Assembly: GCA_037953745.1 (NCBI GenBank)
Contig: JBAKBP010010423.1
Coordinates: 1-64,000, forward strand
Source of the DNA: Lithodes maja
Lineage: Eukaryota > Arthropoda > Malacostraca > Decapoda > Lithodidae
Length of the DNA stretch: 64,000 nt
Direction of reading: 5' to 3'
Numbering within the stretch: the first letter of the stretch is position 1; each line of letters starts with the position of its first letter. Shown piece by piece: positions 1 through 10,365 of this stretch. The position numbers were made by a program, and so were the translations under genes. The notes below the pieces were generated by a model. That model did not search any database. It was not told the DNA's origin and saw only the letters and a program-made list of their open reading frames with translations.

Positions 1-102
1 GATATTAAATGTTTACTTTCACAATTTGCTATTTATTAATACACTCCGTTTCAGATTATACACTTACAAAACTACATAATGTTCTTTTTAGTATAATCCT
101 GT

Positions 103-408
103 GTAGCGGGAAGACCTGTACTGTGTAGCGGGAAGACCTGTACTGTGTAGCGGGAAGACCTGTACTGTGTAGCGGGAAGACCTGTACTGTGTAGCGGGAA
201 GACCTGTACTGTGTAGCGGGAAGACCTGTACTGTGTAGCGGGAAGACCTGTACTGTGTAGCGGGAAGACCTGTACTGTGTAGCGGGAAGACCTGTACTGT
301 GTAGCGGGAAGACCTGTACTGTGTAGCGGGAAGACCTGTACTGTGTAGCGGGAAGACCTGTACTGTGTAGCGGGAAGACCTGTACTGTGTAGCAGGAAGA
401 CCTGTACT
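103..408. repeat. minisatellite A, 22-bp unit
   Basis: About 14 nearly identical head-to-tail copies of a 22-bp unit with core TGTGTAGCGGGAAGACCTGT. The last copy has one substitution (AGCAGG for AGCGGG). The reading frame on the minus strand is open only because 3 x 22 bp gives a repeating 22-residue peptide, so I do not regard it as a gene. A related core recurs inverted in the array at 868-1256. Confidence 0.95.
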
Positions 409-494
409 TATATCTCAATAATTTGGTAATGTCAGAATATATTTTTACATTGTACATTCATAAATAGTCCACTAATATACTAGATTAGGTTAGG

Positions 495-825
495 TTAAGG
501 GGAGGTATTTAGTTTCTTCCCTAGAACTCCATCAAGCTTAAAATTACACCCCCTAGACCCCCTTTTAAGATAAATTTTTCGGTAGGAAAATGTCCCGGCC
601 GAAGGCCGGTTCCTCTCAAATTACAGGCTCGCTATCGCTCGCCAGGAAAAAATCGACAGTTAAATGGCACGAAAGTTCTTAAAATTGACAGAAATGGGGC
701 GAAAGTTCTTAAACTCGCCAAACTAAGGGGGGCGAGCGTCTTAAAATCTAAAAACCAATGGGGCTAAACATGAGAGAGAAAGGGGTTCAGAAAAAAAAAT
801 CCCTCAAGTGGAAATCTCCCCTTAA
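495..825 (+). mobile_element. MITE family R1, full copy
   Basis: A 331-bp element starts and ends at TTAA with short terminal inverted repeats (TTAAGGGGAG / CTCCCCTTAA). The middle carries the family signature: a GGCCGAAGGCC palindrome, then CTCGCTATCGCTCGCCAGG, then AT-rich text with 'AAATGGCACGAAAG'. Other copies are at 2563, 13880 and 40764 (same strand) and, reversed and often incomplete, near 1795, 11665, 15221 and 44258. There is no coding capacity. TTAA flanks suggest piggyBac-type mobilisation, but the ends read GGGG rather than the usual CCC, so the superfamily is uncertain. Confidence 0.8.
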
Positions 826-867
826 GGATATTGTTCACTGTTTCTTAGTAAATAGGCATTTAAAAAA

Positions 868-1256
868 CAGTTCTCCCCCTACACAAGATCTTACCTATAA
901 AACAGTTCTCCCCGCTACACAAGATCTTACCTATAAAACAGTTCTGCCCGCTACACAGGATCTTACCTATAAAACAGTTCTCCCCGCTACACAGGATCTT
1001 ACCTATAAAACAGTTCTCCCCGCTACACAGGATCTTACCTATAAAACAGTTCTCCCCGCTACACAGGATCTTACCTATAAAACAGTTCTCCCCGCTACAC
1101 AGGATCTTACCTATAAAACAGTTCTCCCCGCTACACAGGATCTTACCTATAAAACAGTTCTCCCCGCTACACAGGATCTTACCTATAAAACAGTTCTCCC
1201 CGCTACACAGGATCTTACCTATAAAACAGTTCTCCCCGCTACACAGGATCTTACCT
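868..1256. repeat. minisatellite B, 36-bp unit
   Basis: About 11 copies of a 36-bp unit (AAAACAGTTCTCCCCGCTAC followed by ACAGGATCTTACCTAT). The frame is open on both strands because the unit is a multiple of three; I read this as an array, not a protein gene. The reverse complement of the unit contains TGTGTAGCGGGGAGAACTGT, nearly the core of the 22-bp array at 103-408. Confidence 0.95.
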
Positions 1257-1309
1257 GTTTTTTTTTTGTTTAGTCTATTATCTACTGATGAATGACTCAC
1301 CTTGGGTTA

Positions 1310-1575
1310 GATGTGGTTGTAGTGGTAGTCATTCCACGGTGGTTGCGGTGGTGGTGGTAGTAGCGGTGGTGGTGGTGATGGTTGTGGAAGCGATGGTGGT
1401 GGTGGTAGCGATGGCGGGGTTGGTTGACCGTGGTGGTAGTGCCAATGTTAGTGGTTGTAGTCATGGTGGTGGTGGTAGTAGCGACGGTGGTGGTGATAGT
1501 GCCGATGGATGATGTTGGTGGTGTTGGTAGTCGTCATGGTGATGATGGTAGTAGTAGCAGAGGTAGTAGCGAAAG
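1310..1575. repeat. GGT/GTA-rich degenerate microsatellite
   Basis: A run of imperfect GGT, GTG and GAT triplets with no stable unit. Open frames here give only Val/Gly-rich low-complexity peptides, so no gene is called. Confidence 0.8.
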
Positions 1576-1721
1576 CCCCCAACTCTCACATTCTGGAAGG
1601 AAGAATTACAATAATTACTAATCAACTAATTTATAATAAAATACACAGTTGAGAAATTAGGCCTATCGCCATATATCGCTGTGCAAGACTAATCCGCAAA
1701 AATAATGGGAATAAAATAAAT

Positions 1722-1726
<5 letters not shown>

Positions 1727-1759
<33 letters not shown>

Positions 1760-1885
1760 ATAATAATAAAGTACATAATAATCTACCCTTATTTGTTTTC
1801 CCTGGGCCCCCTTCTCCCTCGTGTTTAGCCCAATTAGATTAGACATTTTAAGACGTTCGCCCCATTAGTTTGGCGATTTTAAGAC
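1727..1885 (-). repeat. poly(A) tract and R1 MITE end fragment
   Basis: An A-run at 1728-1757 is followed by TAA repeats. From about 1795 the sequence matches the right end of the R1 family in reverse orientation ('GTTTAGCCCAATTAGATTAG', 'TTTGGCGATTTTAAGAC'). Only about 90 bp of the element remain. Confidence 0.6.
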
Positions 1886-1984
1886 TGTGGGACCAGCTCG
1901 TCAGACACCAGCATCCTCAACCCCATTGTAGGTAACTCGAGAGAAATCGGCATCAGCCATATTGGTATAATTCTAGCGGTGACT

Positions 1985-2566
1985 TTAACCCTTTCAAGCT
2001 CCAATATGCGTTTCTGGCTACTATTAGACGATTTTATTCAGATTAGTAACGGTATATGGAAGTCAAAGGGTGGTTGTTGTTGTTGTTGTTGTTGTTGTTC
2101 CCCAAGCTGCCTGGCCGAACAGCCCCAAGGCCCCGAGCAATTCCAAGGCCATAACCGAGCGCCCCTACAGAACCCTCCCTGCCGACCACAATAAAGCCTG
2201 GGTGACCGAAGCCACTCCATGGCGGGGAGCTGAGCAGGGTGCGGAAACGCCCGGGAAACCAAAGCCCCACCCAGGGCCCTGTGCCCCTCAGCAATTATGA
2301 AGAGAAAGTTGAGGGGCAAGGGAAAAATGTGACGCTTTGGCTTCCAATCTTGGTAGATTGGGAGGTCAATCCACGGAAAAGACGCCGTCACTTGAGATCT
2401 AGAAAATATATAAGTTAAAGGAACAGTCAGAGTAAGCTATGGGTATGGCTTTGATTGAGATAGTATTTAACCTTTTAATACCCACAGATACTTCCTAAGC
2501 TGCATACAATCGTTTAATGATAGCCAAAAGAAACTGCTAAAACGCGTCAGAACTTCAAAGGGTTAA
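1985..2566. mobile_element. TTAACCC-ended MITE family R3 with long inverted arms
   Basis: Begins TTAACCCTTTCAAGC and ends with the inverse of TTAACCCTTTGAAGTTC. The arms carry the family words TTCTGGCTACTATTAGACG and its complement near 2520. A (GTT)n run and unrelated GC-rich sequence lie in the centre. Other R3 copies or halves are near 3595-3700, 9997-10203, 15590-15765, 45355-45490 and 50570-50680. TTAA followed by CCC is the canonical piggyBac arrangement. The right TTAA is shared with the R1 copy that starts at 2563. Confidence 0.55.
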
Positions 2567-2930
2567 GAGGAGATGGTTCACTTTTTGGGCGATTTTTGCA
2601 TGTATTCGTTATTGTTCTAGTTTCCTCGCTAGACCTCCATCAAATTTAAGAAAAACATCCATTAGATCCCTCCTCTAGATTAATTTGAAAAAAAATCGGT
2701 AGAAAAATGTGCCAGCCGAAGGCCGATTCTTCCAACATTACAGGCTCACTCGTTCGCCAGGGAAAAAATCGACACCTAAATAGCACGAAAGGTCTAAATA
2801 TTGACGAAGAAATGGGGAGAAAAGTCTTAAAATTAAATAACTAATGGGGAAAACATCTTAACATATGAAAACTAATGGGGCTAAACATGAGGGAGAAAGT
2901 GATCCAGAAAACCGGCCCACACACCCTTAA
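2563..2930 (+). mobile_element. MITE family R1, diverged copy
   Basis: Begins at TTAA and ends with CCCTTAA. It contains the family signature (GCCGAAGGCC, 'CACTCGTTCGCCAGGG', 'AAATAGCACGAAAGG'). It is more diverged than the copies at 495 and 13880 and abuts the R3 element on its left. Confidence 0.7.
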
Positions 2931-3074
2931 TCCCATTGTAGGTAAACTCGAGATAAATCTGGGTATTACAATTATTTAGTCATCTTCTGCCCAGGTGAGG
3001 GGACAAAAACAAGAAAATGCTTTTAAAAACCCTAGTATGCATGCCAAGTATGGGCTCTCCATTTCGAAAATTAA

Positions 3075-3350
3075 GTTGGGGAGGGGAGAGAAAGAGACAT
3101 GAAAGAAAGAGAGTGAGAGATGAGAGAAAGAGATGAAAGAGAAAGAGATGAAAGAGAGAGAGAGAAAGAAAGAAAGAGAGAGAGAAGAAAGAAAGAGAGA
3201 GAGAAGAAAGAGAGAGAGAGAAAAAAGAGAGAAGAAAGAGAGAGAGAGAGAGAGATGAAAGAGAGAGAGAGAGAGATGAAAGAGAGAAAGAGAGAGAGAG
3301 AAGAAAGAGAGAGAGAGAGAAGAAAGAGAGAGAGAAAAAGAAAGAGAGCG
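3075..3350. repeat. GA-rich simple sequence
   Basis: Polypurine (GA)n/(GAAA)n tract with scattered ATG. Long open frames on both strands come from composition (Arg/Glu or Leu/Ser/Phe only) and are not genes. Poly-G follows at about 3377. Confidence 0.9.
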
Positions 3351-3594
3351 CGTGACTGCGGGAGGGAGGAAAGGGGTGGGGGGGGGGAGAGGGGGGTAGT
3401 AAGCAGGATCACTTTATAGGGCAACATCTAAATCACTCTTACCCGCCCTATTCAACATCTGACAGACATTAATACAGCACAGAGCAAGCCAAACGTAATG
3501 ACAGCTGGGACATGACTTATTAGGCGGACTGTACATCAAATAATTGGGTAGGCCATATAATAAACCCTGTATCCCCTCCTGTACCGGCTGTTTA

Positions 3595-3700
3595 ACTATA
3601 TTCTGGATGCTGTTAGACGATATTATTCAGTTTAGAAAGGGCCTCCAGCAACTAACAGGCTTCCAACTATCTCATTCAACCCTTTTTACGGTATTATTAT
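3595..3700 (+). repeat. R3-family fragment
   Basis: Contains the R3 words 'TTCTGGATGCTGTTAGACGA' and 'TTTAGAAAGGGCCTCCAGCA' and ends near 'TCAACCCTTTTTACGG'. Only one arm is present. Confidence 0.5.
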
Positions 3701-3726
3701 ATAATTGCACCTATATGAGCTAAACA

Positions 3727-4107
3727 AATTATTATTGTATTTAACAGGAAGGTACAACGAGGTATGTGATGTGGTATAGGTGGCAATATGCGGAAATGAA
3801 TTACAAGGGCATTCTGCCCCCCCTCTTACCCCCTTACGAAAATCTACGGTTATTCACTCCACCCCAACTGGATTTCTACTGTTTTACCCAACCAGCGGGG
3901 GTGTGGGGGCGGCAGCCCCCACCCATAATACTAGGTTAGGTTAGGTTAGGCTAATGTCTCTCTGAAACATTGTAAATCCGTGTCACATCTAGATTGATAG
4001 ACTTTTGGCAGAGGGGCGGAATGCCCTTATAATCCATTTCCGCATATTGCCACCTATACCACATCACTTACCTCGTTGTACCTTCCTGTTAAATACAATA
4101 ATATTTT
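3727..4107. mobile_element. foldback element with about 95-bp arms and a TTAGG core
   Basis: The left arm (3727-3824) and right arm (about 4010-4107) are reverse complements with few mismatches; both contain GGTATAGGTGGCAATATGCGG or its complement. The about 190-bp spacer includes a short hairpin (GTGGGGGCGGCAGCCCCCAC) and four TTAGG-type units at 3931-3950. There is no coding sequence. This looks like a non-autonomous inverted-repeat element. Confidence 0.7.
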
Positions 4108-4803
4108 TTGGGTTAACTGCACCACTACTACTCCTCGATTACGGGATTCCTGTCTTAGGTAATTATTTGTTGTTGATCTTACTATGACCCTATCTCTAGG
4201 GTCAAGGGACCCTACAGATGCGCGGATAAGGGATACTTTTCTTATTTTGTCAATTTCATTGTCACCCCCCTATACAATTTTCAGAGTTAAGTCCTAGTTT
4301 TGTCCAGCCAGTCCAGTCGACTCAGTCCAGTCCACAACACTTTGTTTACATGCTAGGCTCCTCCCAGAAGTTCCCGGATGTTCATTAGCCAATGAGAGTC
4401 GAGCTTCACCTAGTGATTTATTTTCCCAACAAATTATTATTATCTTTTACAATTGTCTCTTCCAGTGTTTTACATACTGTCTGAATTTATTACTTTCTAA
4501 TTTTTCTACATTTAGTTTTTGGGATATCGATTTGTAACAATACATTTGAACTTGTACCCACAATGCACTTCGCCTGTGAAGTGTGACGTCAGTTTCAAAC
4601 ACAACCTCCTGGAAGGCCTCATGTCAGGTTAGTTTTCCTCACATTTAGGTGTATTTTGGGGGTATTTCTCGAGTATGGCTATTTTTCTTCAATATATAAC
4701 CGTAAGTAGACCCTTAGGGCTTGCATTACAAGGTCTTTTCCATGTCAAAAAGGCCAATTTCGCCCATTATATAGGGACATATCCTCAGCCCCCCCCCCGC
4801 TCA
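4108..4803. other. unannotated intergenic sequence
   Basis: No convincing ORF, RNA gene or repeat was recognised. It is AT-rich with one CACGTG-free, promoter-like stretch that I cannot support as a promoter. Confidence 0.4.
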
Positions 4804-5866
4804 CGTATGTTAATGCTTTGTAAGTGTTTATTTTCTATTTAGAAAGTGAGGAAAGCCCTATTTATTAGCAATTGTATTATTATTTGTAATTCCGATACCT
4901 CAACAATCTAGGGGAGAGTTTGGGAATGCAGGGTTTCGGGTGGGGTAAAAATAGGGGTATTGTGGACAGTGGGAATAGCCTAACTCTAAAAATGTAATAA
5001 ATACAATTGAAAAAAACCCAAAATGTTGAAATCCGAGGCAAGTTTTGGCCAATTTTCAGAGTCCAAAAAGGGCAAAACCCATAATACTAGGTTAGGTTAG
5101 GTTAGGCTAATGTTAACCCCATAATACTAGGTTAGGTTAGGTTGGGTTATTTGGTTAGGTTAATGACAAAACTTGGCTCGGATTTCATGGATGTAGCGGG
5201 TGTGTGGGGGCGGCAGCCCCCACCCATAATACTAGGTTAGGTTAGGTTAGGTTAGGCTAATGTTAACCCCATAATACTAGGTTAGGTTATTTGGTTAGGT
5301 TAATGAAAAAACTTGGCTCGGATTTCATGGATTTAGCGGGGGGGGGGGGGGGGGGGGCGGCAGCCGCCACCCATAATACTAGGTTAGGTTAGGCTAATGT
5401 TAACCACATCCTTACTGAGTTTTTCAACAGTGAAAAACAAGAAAACCCCAGCCAACTTTCAAAATGAAGTTACTGTGATTTTGGACTCTGAAAATTCGAC
5501 AAACACCAGCCAAGTTTGGTCAACACTTTGGGGTTTTCTTCAGCTGAAAAAGGGTGAAATCCGAGCCAATTTTGTTTTCCAATTTTGCCCTTTTTGGACT
5601 CTGAAAATTGGCCAAATCCGAGCCAACTTTTGCCAAAACTTGGCTCGGATTTCAACATTTTGGTGTTTTTTCAATTGTATGTATTACATTTTTAGAGTTA
5701 TTCCCATAATACCCCTATTTGTACCCCACCCAAAACCCTGCATTCCGAAACTCTCCCCTAGATTGTTGAGGTATCGTAATTACAATTAATAATACAAATG
5801 CTAATAAATTGGGCTTTCCTCACTTTCTAAATAGAAAATACACACTTACAAAGCATTAACATACAC
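4804..5866. mobile_element. large inverted-repeat element with about 260-bp arms
   Basis: Sequence from 4804 to about 5065 is repeated in inverse orientation at about 5575-5866; both arms include AAAGCATTAACATAC or its complement, 'CTAGGGGAGAGTTT' and 'TCCGAGCCAA'. The spacer holds several (TTAGG)2-4 blocks (5087-5115, 5125-5150, 5231-5262, 5276-5300, 5376-5392) and two more copies of the GTGGGGGCGGCAGCCCCCAC hairpin, one expanded to poly-G. There is no coding sequence. It is probably related to the foldback element at 3727. Confidence 0.75.
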
Positions 5867-6134
5867 AAATAAAATAAATTAAACATAAAATAGCAGGAGT
5901 AGTAGTTATGCAGAATTACCAATCATCCTTTTTAAATATCCGTAATATACTTAGAGACTGCCTAAATTGAAATCGAAGGAAGTGGGGAGGCGAGGGAAAT
6001 TGGAGGGGGTGGAGTGGGGAAGCGGGGAGGTAAGGAAGGAGGGGGGGGGGGAAGCGAGAATAGCGGAGAGTGGAGGGGGGGGGGGAGAGAGAGAGAGAGA
6101 CATACACACGAGTGGGGCTGGGAGTTTGAGAAAG

Positions 6135-6211
6135 AATAGGAAGAGTAAAATAATGGAAGTCACGAACAGTAGCATAATGTTCGTGACTTCCATTATTTTA
6201 CTCTTCCTATT
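6135..6211. repeat. perfect 33-bp inverted repeat
   Basis: Arms 6135-6167 and 6179-6211 are exact reverse complements, separated by 11 bp (AGTAGCATAAT). The arms begin AATAGGAAGAGTAAAATAAT. A purine-rich, G-run and (GA)n tract precedes it at 5990-6100. Confidence 0.95.
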
Positions 6212-7137
6212 CAAGATCCGGTTCCCCAAGATCACTCCTTTCTCCGAAGTTTGAGAAAGAAAATGGGGGGGGAGAGGGGAGGGGCACAACGCAGTCACCT
6301 CGTTCGGTAGTTTGTACCATAATGTTGAGTTAATGTACCCCTCTATGTTAACTGCACAGGACAAACACAATGTAAACTAGACAAATAGTATATGTGAATA
6401 CTTAAACGTCATAGAGTTCAACAATATTCCCGCAATTACTAGTTGGAATATATGTGGACAACACGGCGTACGGGAACCGGCTCATTCAACCACAACACCA
6501 CAGTTTTCGTATAATAATCCAATAATTTAAATGTCTAACTAACTTAACATAAATAGCATTCGAATACACACCCATATTGTCAAAATATATACGAATATAT
6601 ATATGTACACACCTTAAATACGGCCAAATATACCAGGAGCCAGCAGCGGACATCCTACCCCTCCTATCCGAATGCTTGTACTGATGAATGACGTCATTCT
6701 CAACCCTGCCCTCCCCCCCCAAATCCACGAGACTAGATCGGATTTAAATACTGTTAATTAATCAACTTCCTCATTACTTTCAGGCTCAGGATTTTCTCAG
6801 CACGTAGTTTGTTTTGTCTTAGGTATTTGTAGGTTGTTGTGATCTCTAAATAGGGTATATTATGCACGTTTAATTGTTCTTTTAATTGAAACAATGGCAT
6901 CAATATCACCCCCACCATAAAACAAATGAAGTCAAGCTTCTGCGCAAGGGAATGGAGTTCTCGAAAAAGGTCTCCAGTCCTAACGCTATTCTTGACTTAG
7001 AGCATAGGCTGGCCTAGTAATCCAGAAGGGTTGATAGCCTCTGAATTTATTAACTAACTAACATATGCGCATAATTATATACTTACCTGCGCGAGTCAAA
7101 TGATGTGCACGGACATACATCATGATCTCTCCCAAAC
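6212..7137. other. unannotated sequence
   Basis: No supported gene or repeat. Short open frames have no recognisable domain. Confidence 0.4.
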
Positions 7138-7270
7138 TTAAGGGGAGTCACCTGCCTTATTTATCTTCCTCTCCCTTTCTCTCTTTCTCTGGCTTGTATC
7201 CATTCGGCACCATTCAGCCAACTGTTTTAAAACGTTTATCCCCATCCAGGTGTCGATTTCTTCCTGGTGA

Positions 7271-7584
7271 GCCGTGGTGGCCGAGTGGTGAGCACGCTCA
7301 CGTGTGAATCTGCAAGACCCGGGATCGAATCCCTGCCACGGTGGACATTTAGTGGGTGTGGTAGTACGTCCTAGCATGTTTCACATGCTCGCACCCAGTC
7401 AGGGGACATCCTGACGACGTATACAGACTAAATACACATACCAAAGCCACTCCAACAGCTTCCTCTCTCTCCAACACCCCTTCTCCCCTCTCTACACTCT
7501 TCAGAAAAATAGGAAAATAGAATGTAGATACGAGGTGCCGTTGTAAAGGCTTATCCCTCAATACTTCATCTGATCTGATCTGAT
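7271..7584 (+). mobile_element. tRNA-derived SINE (SINE-A)
   Basis: The head (7271-7342) folds like a tRNA: acceptor GCCGTGG pairs with CCACGGT, box A GTGGCCGAGTGG, box B GGGATCGAATCCC. An unrelated body follows, then a short pentamer tail, (CTGAT)3, at 7570-7584. It interrupts the R2 element inside its CTGGTGAGC/GATAGCGAGCC segment. A reversed 3' part of the same family is at about 28988-29075. The tRNA head could be mistaken for a tRNA gene; the attached body and tail argue for a SINE. Confidence 0.75.
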
Positions 7585-7822
7585 AGCGAGCCAGCATTGT
7601 ATGGAGAAATCCGGCTTCGCTGGAGAAATTTTTCTTTCGAAAATTTTACAAATTTAGCTTGCTGTCAAAACAAAAATATATATATGCTGGCTCGCTACCG
7701 CTCGCCAGGAAAATATTGACACCTGGATGGGGGTAGACGTCTTAAAACAGTAGGCTGTTTGGGGCCGAATGGATACAAGCCAGAGAAAGATAGAAAAGGA
7801 GAGAACACAAATGCAATTTAGG

Positions 7823-8297
7823 GGAGGTGTGGTGGAGTGGTCATGCCACTGGATTGGTGATCCAATGGACCCGGGTTCAAATCCCGATATGTCAATGGGA
7901 AGATATTATTGGGATTGAATTTGTGCTGTACCTAGTATCAGTGCATTACCACAAAGCCCACCGAAATGCCAAAAAAATACCCTCATTGTTCCCTGATTAA
8001 ATAACACTGTATGCATATTCCCATATTCAAAATATGTTACAGGGGGACAATGCCTAGTGAGTTCACTGCTCAATAGGTGGCATTCTGAGAGTGAGGGTCT
8101 GAGTCTGGAGGGTGAGACGGTGAAGCACTTGAGCGAAGCAACCAGCCGCTTCAGAGATGGAGCTGCTTTGAGCCATGATGGGTGCTTCACATGTCTCACT
8201 CCCCAGGCTGGAACAAGACCTCACGGGCTTCACCGTGTTGAGCGGTGGAATGTACAGGCTCTCAGCCTATGCCCGAGAGGGAGTAGTTGGAATATAG

Positions 8298-8337
<40 letters not shown>
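7823..8337 (+). mobile_element. tRNA-derived SINE with poly(A) tail (SINE-B)
   Basis: About 515 bp. The tRNA-like head has box A TGGTGGAGTGGTCATGCC and box B GGGTTCAAATCCC at about 7873-7885. The body contains 'GGACAATGCCTAGTGAGTTC' and 'GGTGGCATTCTGAGAGTGAG', and it ends in a 40-nt A-run. A reverse-strand copy with the same head and body is at 12744-13240. Two full-length copies in one window suggest an active or recently active family. Confidence 0.85.
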
Positions 8338-8338
<1 letters not shown>

Positions 8339-8351
8339 TGAGCCCCCTTAA

Positions 8352-8697
8352 TCGGATCTTCTCATAAATTAATCGCCTATTATTTACATTTTGGAAATCT
8401 GTTAATGATTTTCAGTTCATATTAGACCAAAACTATATATACTATTTATTTAAAACTTGTACATTTTTCGGTAGATACAGAAACCCTATTTGTACCTACG
8501 AAATATATACTCCTTCTTTACCGGTGACGTATTTTTTATATTTGTTTCTAGCTATAGGCTACTTAGACGATTATCTTAGACGATTATGTACAGTACACAA
8601 AAGCCAAAAATACGTCGGCGGTACAGAAGGGGTTAGAGCTTGAAGGAGATCTCCCTGAAAACTAAATAATAATAAACAGATAAATAAATAAATAAAC
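8352..8697. other. unannotated sequence
   Basis: AT-rich; nothing recognised. Ends in an AAATAAATAAATAAA stretch that is probably the insertion point of the RTE fragment. Confidence 0.4.
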
Positions 8698-8937
8698 GTA
8701 TGGAAAGCGAGAGAATGACTAAGAGGGTGTACGAGAGCGAGGTGGAGGGACAGAGAGGGAGAGGTAGACCGAAGGAGAGGTGGAAGGATGGAGTGGGGAA
8801 GTATATGAACGAGGGCGGTGCTGGTTGGGGGGAGGGGCGTTGACTGACTGGGGACAGAGGTGCATGGGGGCGGTTCGTTCGTGACCACCCCTTCGGGGAT
8901 CACGGCGTCAGGCAATAGATAGATAGATAGATGTATG
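8698..8937 (+). mobile_element. 5'-truncated RTE LINE, 3' end
   Basis: Nearly identical to the last about 235 bp of the intact RTE element at 34306-37530, including the coding tail (ERMTKRVYESEVEGQRGRGR type) and the (GATA)n terminus. The preceding poly(AAAT) is consistent with insertion by target-primed reverse transcription. The reading frame has drifted (TGA at the 'GGGGCGTTGACTGACTGG' point). Confidence 0.85.
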
Positions 8938-9474
8938 TGATCCACCGGGATTCAAACCTAGACCTGTCGTGCCCTTTAGGTATACCTATATATGTAGTTT
9001 AATAATTATTCGCATGTCATAATTATGTCATAATTACAGAAAAAAAGTGTAGAAAATCCTCTATCATTGCCTCTTTATTGGAACAGCCATATTGAAATCT
9101 CTCGCCAATCAGAGGGCCGTAATCCGGCCTGGGTAAAGCCAGTCTACATTTTCCCGAGCTTTAGGTCAGACCAGTCTCAATATCGCGAAAACAAAACCAG
9201 GCCTGGGTCAACCTGGGTACAGCCAGGTCGGCCAAGGCCCATAAAAAGCTCGTGAAAACACCGCCTAAAGTCAGGCTAAATTTTCTCGATCTTTAGGTCA
9301 GACCAGTCTCAAAATTGCGAAAACAGAAACAGGCCTGGGTCGACCTGGGTACACCCAGGTCGACCCAGACCCATAAAAAACTCGCGAAAACGCGCCTTAA
9401 AACAAGTATGTGTAGGCCTACAGTTGGCCACATAAATTTGTGCACAGGAATAATACAAACACTTTCTTTTTTAG

Positions 9475-10365
9475 ATTGAAGGATGTCTGTGAGCCGTATT
9501 TTAGCTTGAAGGAGGTCTGGGGTGCTGTGTTTTAGCTTGAAGGGGTCTGGGGTGTTTTAAAGAATGGAGGTTTGGGGGCCGTGATTTAGCTTGAAGGGGG
9601 TCTGTGGGGTGTTTTAAAGATTGCAGGGGATCTGGGGGCCGTGTTTTAACTTAAAAGGGGTCTGTAGGGAGTATTTAAGATTGAAGGAGGTATGGGGGCC
9701 GTGTTTTAGCTTGAAGGGGGTCTGAGGTGCCGTGTTTTAGCTTGAAGGGGGTCTGGGAGCCGTGTTTTAACTTAAGGGGGTCTGTCGGACGTATTTTAGA
9801 TTGAAGGGGGAGTGGGGGGGCCGTGTTTTAGCTTCAAAGGGATCTGTGGAGCGTTTTAAGCTTGAAGGAGGTCTAGGTGGCCGCAATTTAACTTGAAGGG
9901 GGTCTGTGGGCCGTTTTAAGCTTGAAGGGGGTCTTAGTCCCGTATTTTAACTTGAAGGGGGTCTGTGAGGCATTTTTCAGCTTGAAGGGGGTCTGGGGAG
10001 AATTTAACCCCTTCAATACCGGTATCGTCCTTTTAACTTTATTCTGGCTACTATTATTTAATTGTACTCAGCTTAAAAGCAATTAACAGGCTTTGAACCA
10101 TCTCACTTAACCCTTTCCACTACCATTCATTCTTAAACTGCACAAAAACGTCTACATACAGCTAGAAGACAATTTAAAAGACGTCGCCAGTACAAAAGGG
10201 AGTCTGGGGATATTTTTCAGCTTAAAGAGGTTCTGGGGTCCGTTTTTTTACCTTGAAGGAGGTCTGGGATGTTTTTAATCTTGAAGGGGGTCTATAGGTA
10301 GCTTTTTTTGCAGCTTGAAAGGGGGGTCTGGGGGCGTTTTTCAGCTTGAAGGGGGTACATACCCC
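9475..10365. repeat. degenerate minisatellite, about 30-40-bp unit
   Basis: About 20 imperfect units of the pattern TTTTAGCTTGAAGGGGGTCT followed by a G-rich variable part and GCCGT. Unit length varies. The array is interrupted at about 9997-10203 by an R3-type TTAACCC element. Units resemble a motif inside R1 (TTGAAGGGGGGTCTAGG at about 11900), so the array may have arisen by amplifying a piece of that MITE. Confidence 0.8.
9997..10203 (+). mobile_element. R3-family element within the minisatellite
   Basis: Starts TTAACCCCTTCAATACCGG, contains TTATTCTGGCTACTATTATT and AACAGGCTTTGAACCATCTC, and ends near CAGTACAAAAGGG. The tandem units resume on both sides, so the insertion post-dates at least part of the array. 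Confidence 0.5.

Larger units (their letters stand above)
7138..8351 (+). mobile_element. MITE family R2 with two nested SINEs
   Basis: Bounded by TTAA at 7138-7141 and 8348-8351 with inverted ends (TTAAGGGGAGTCACCTGCC left; TTAAGGGGGCTCACC on the other strand at right). R2 signature words are GTATCCATTCGGC, TGTTTTAA, CATCCAGGTGTCGATTTCTT, the CCGGCTTCGC block and GCTCGCTACCGCTCGCCAGG. A SINE at 7271-7584 splits the left part and a second SINE at about 7823-8337 sits just inside the right end. Confidence 0.75.

Noticed and set aside
56..1300. Open frames across the 22-bp and 36-bp arrays on both strands
   Set aside because: Frames are open only because the unit lengths give stop-free periodic translation; the peptides are pure repeats with no domain.
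3071..3427. Arg/Glu-rich and Leu/Ser-rich open frames
   Set aside because: Produced by the GA-rich simple sequence; no start context or homology.
7271..7342. Possible functional tRNA gene (Ser-like)
   Set aside because: A good cloverleaf, but fused to a SINE body and tail, inside a MITE, and without an immediate T-run terminator.
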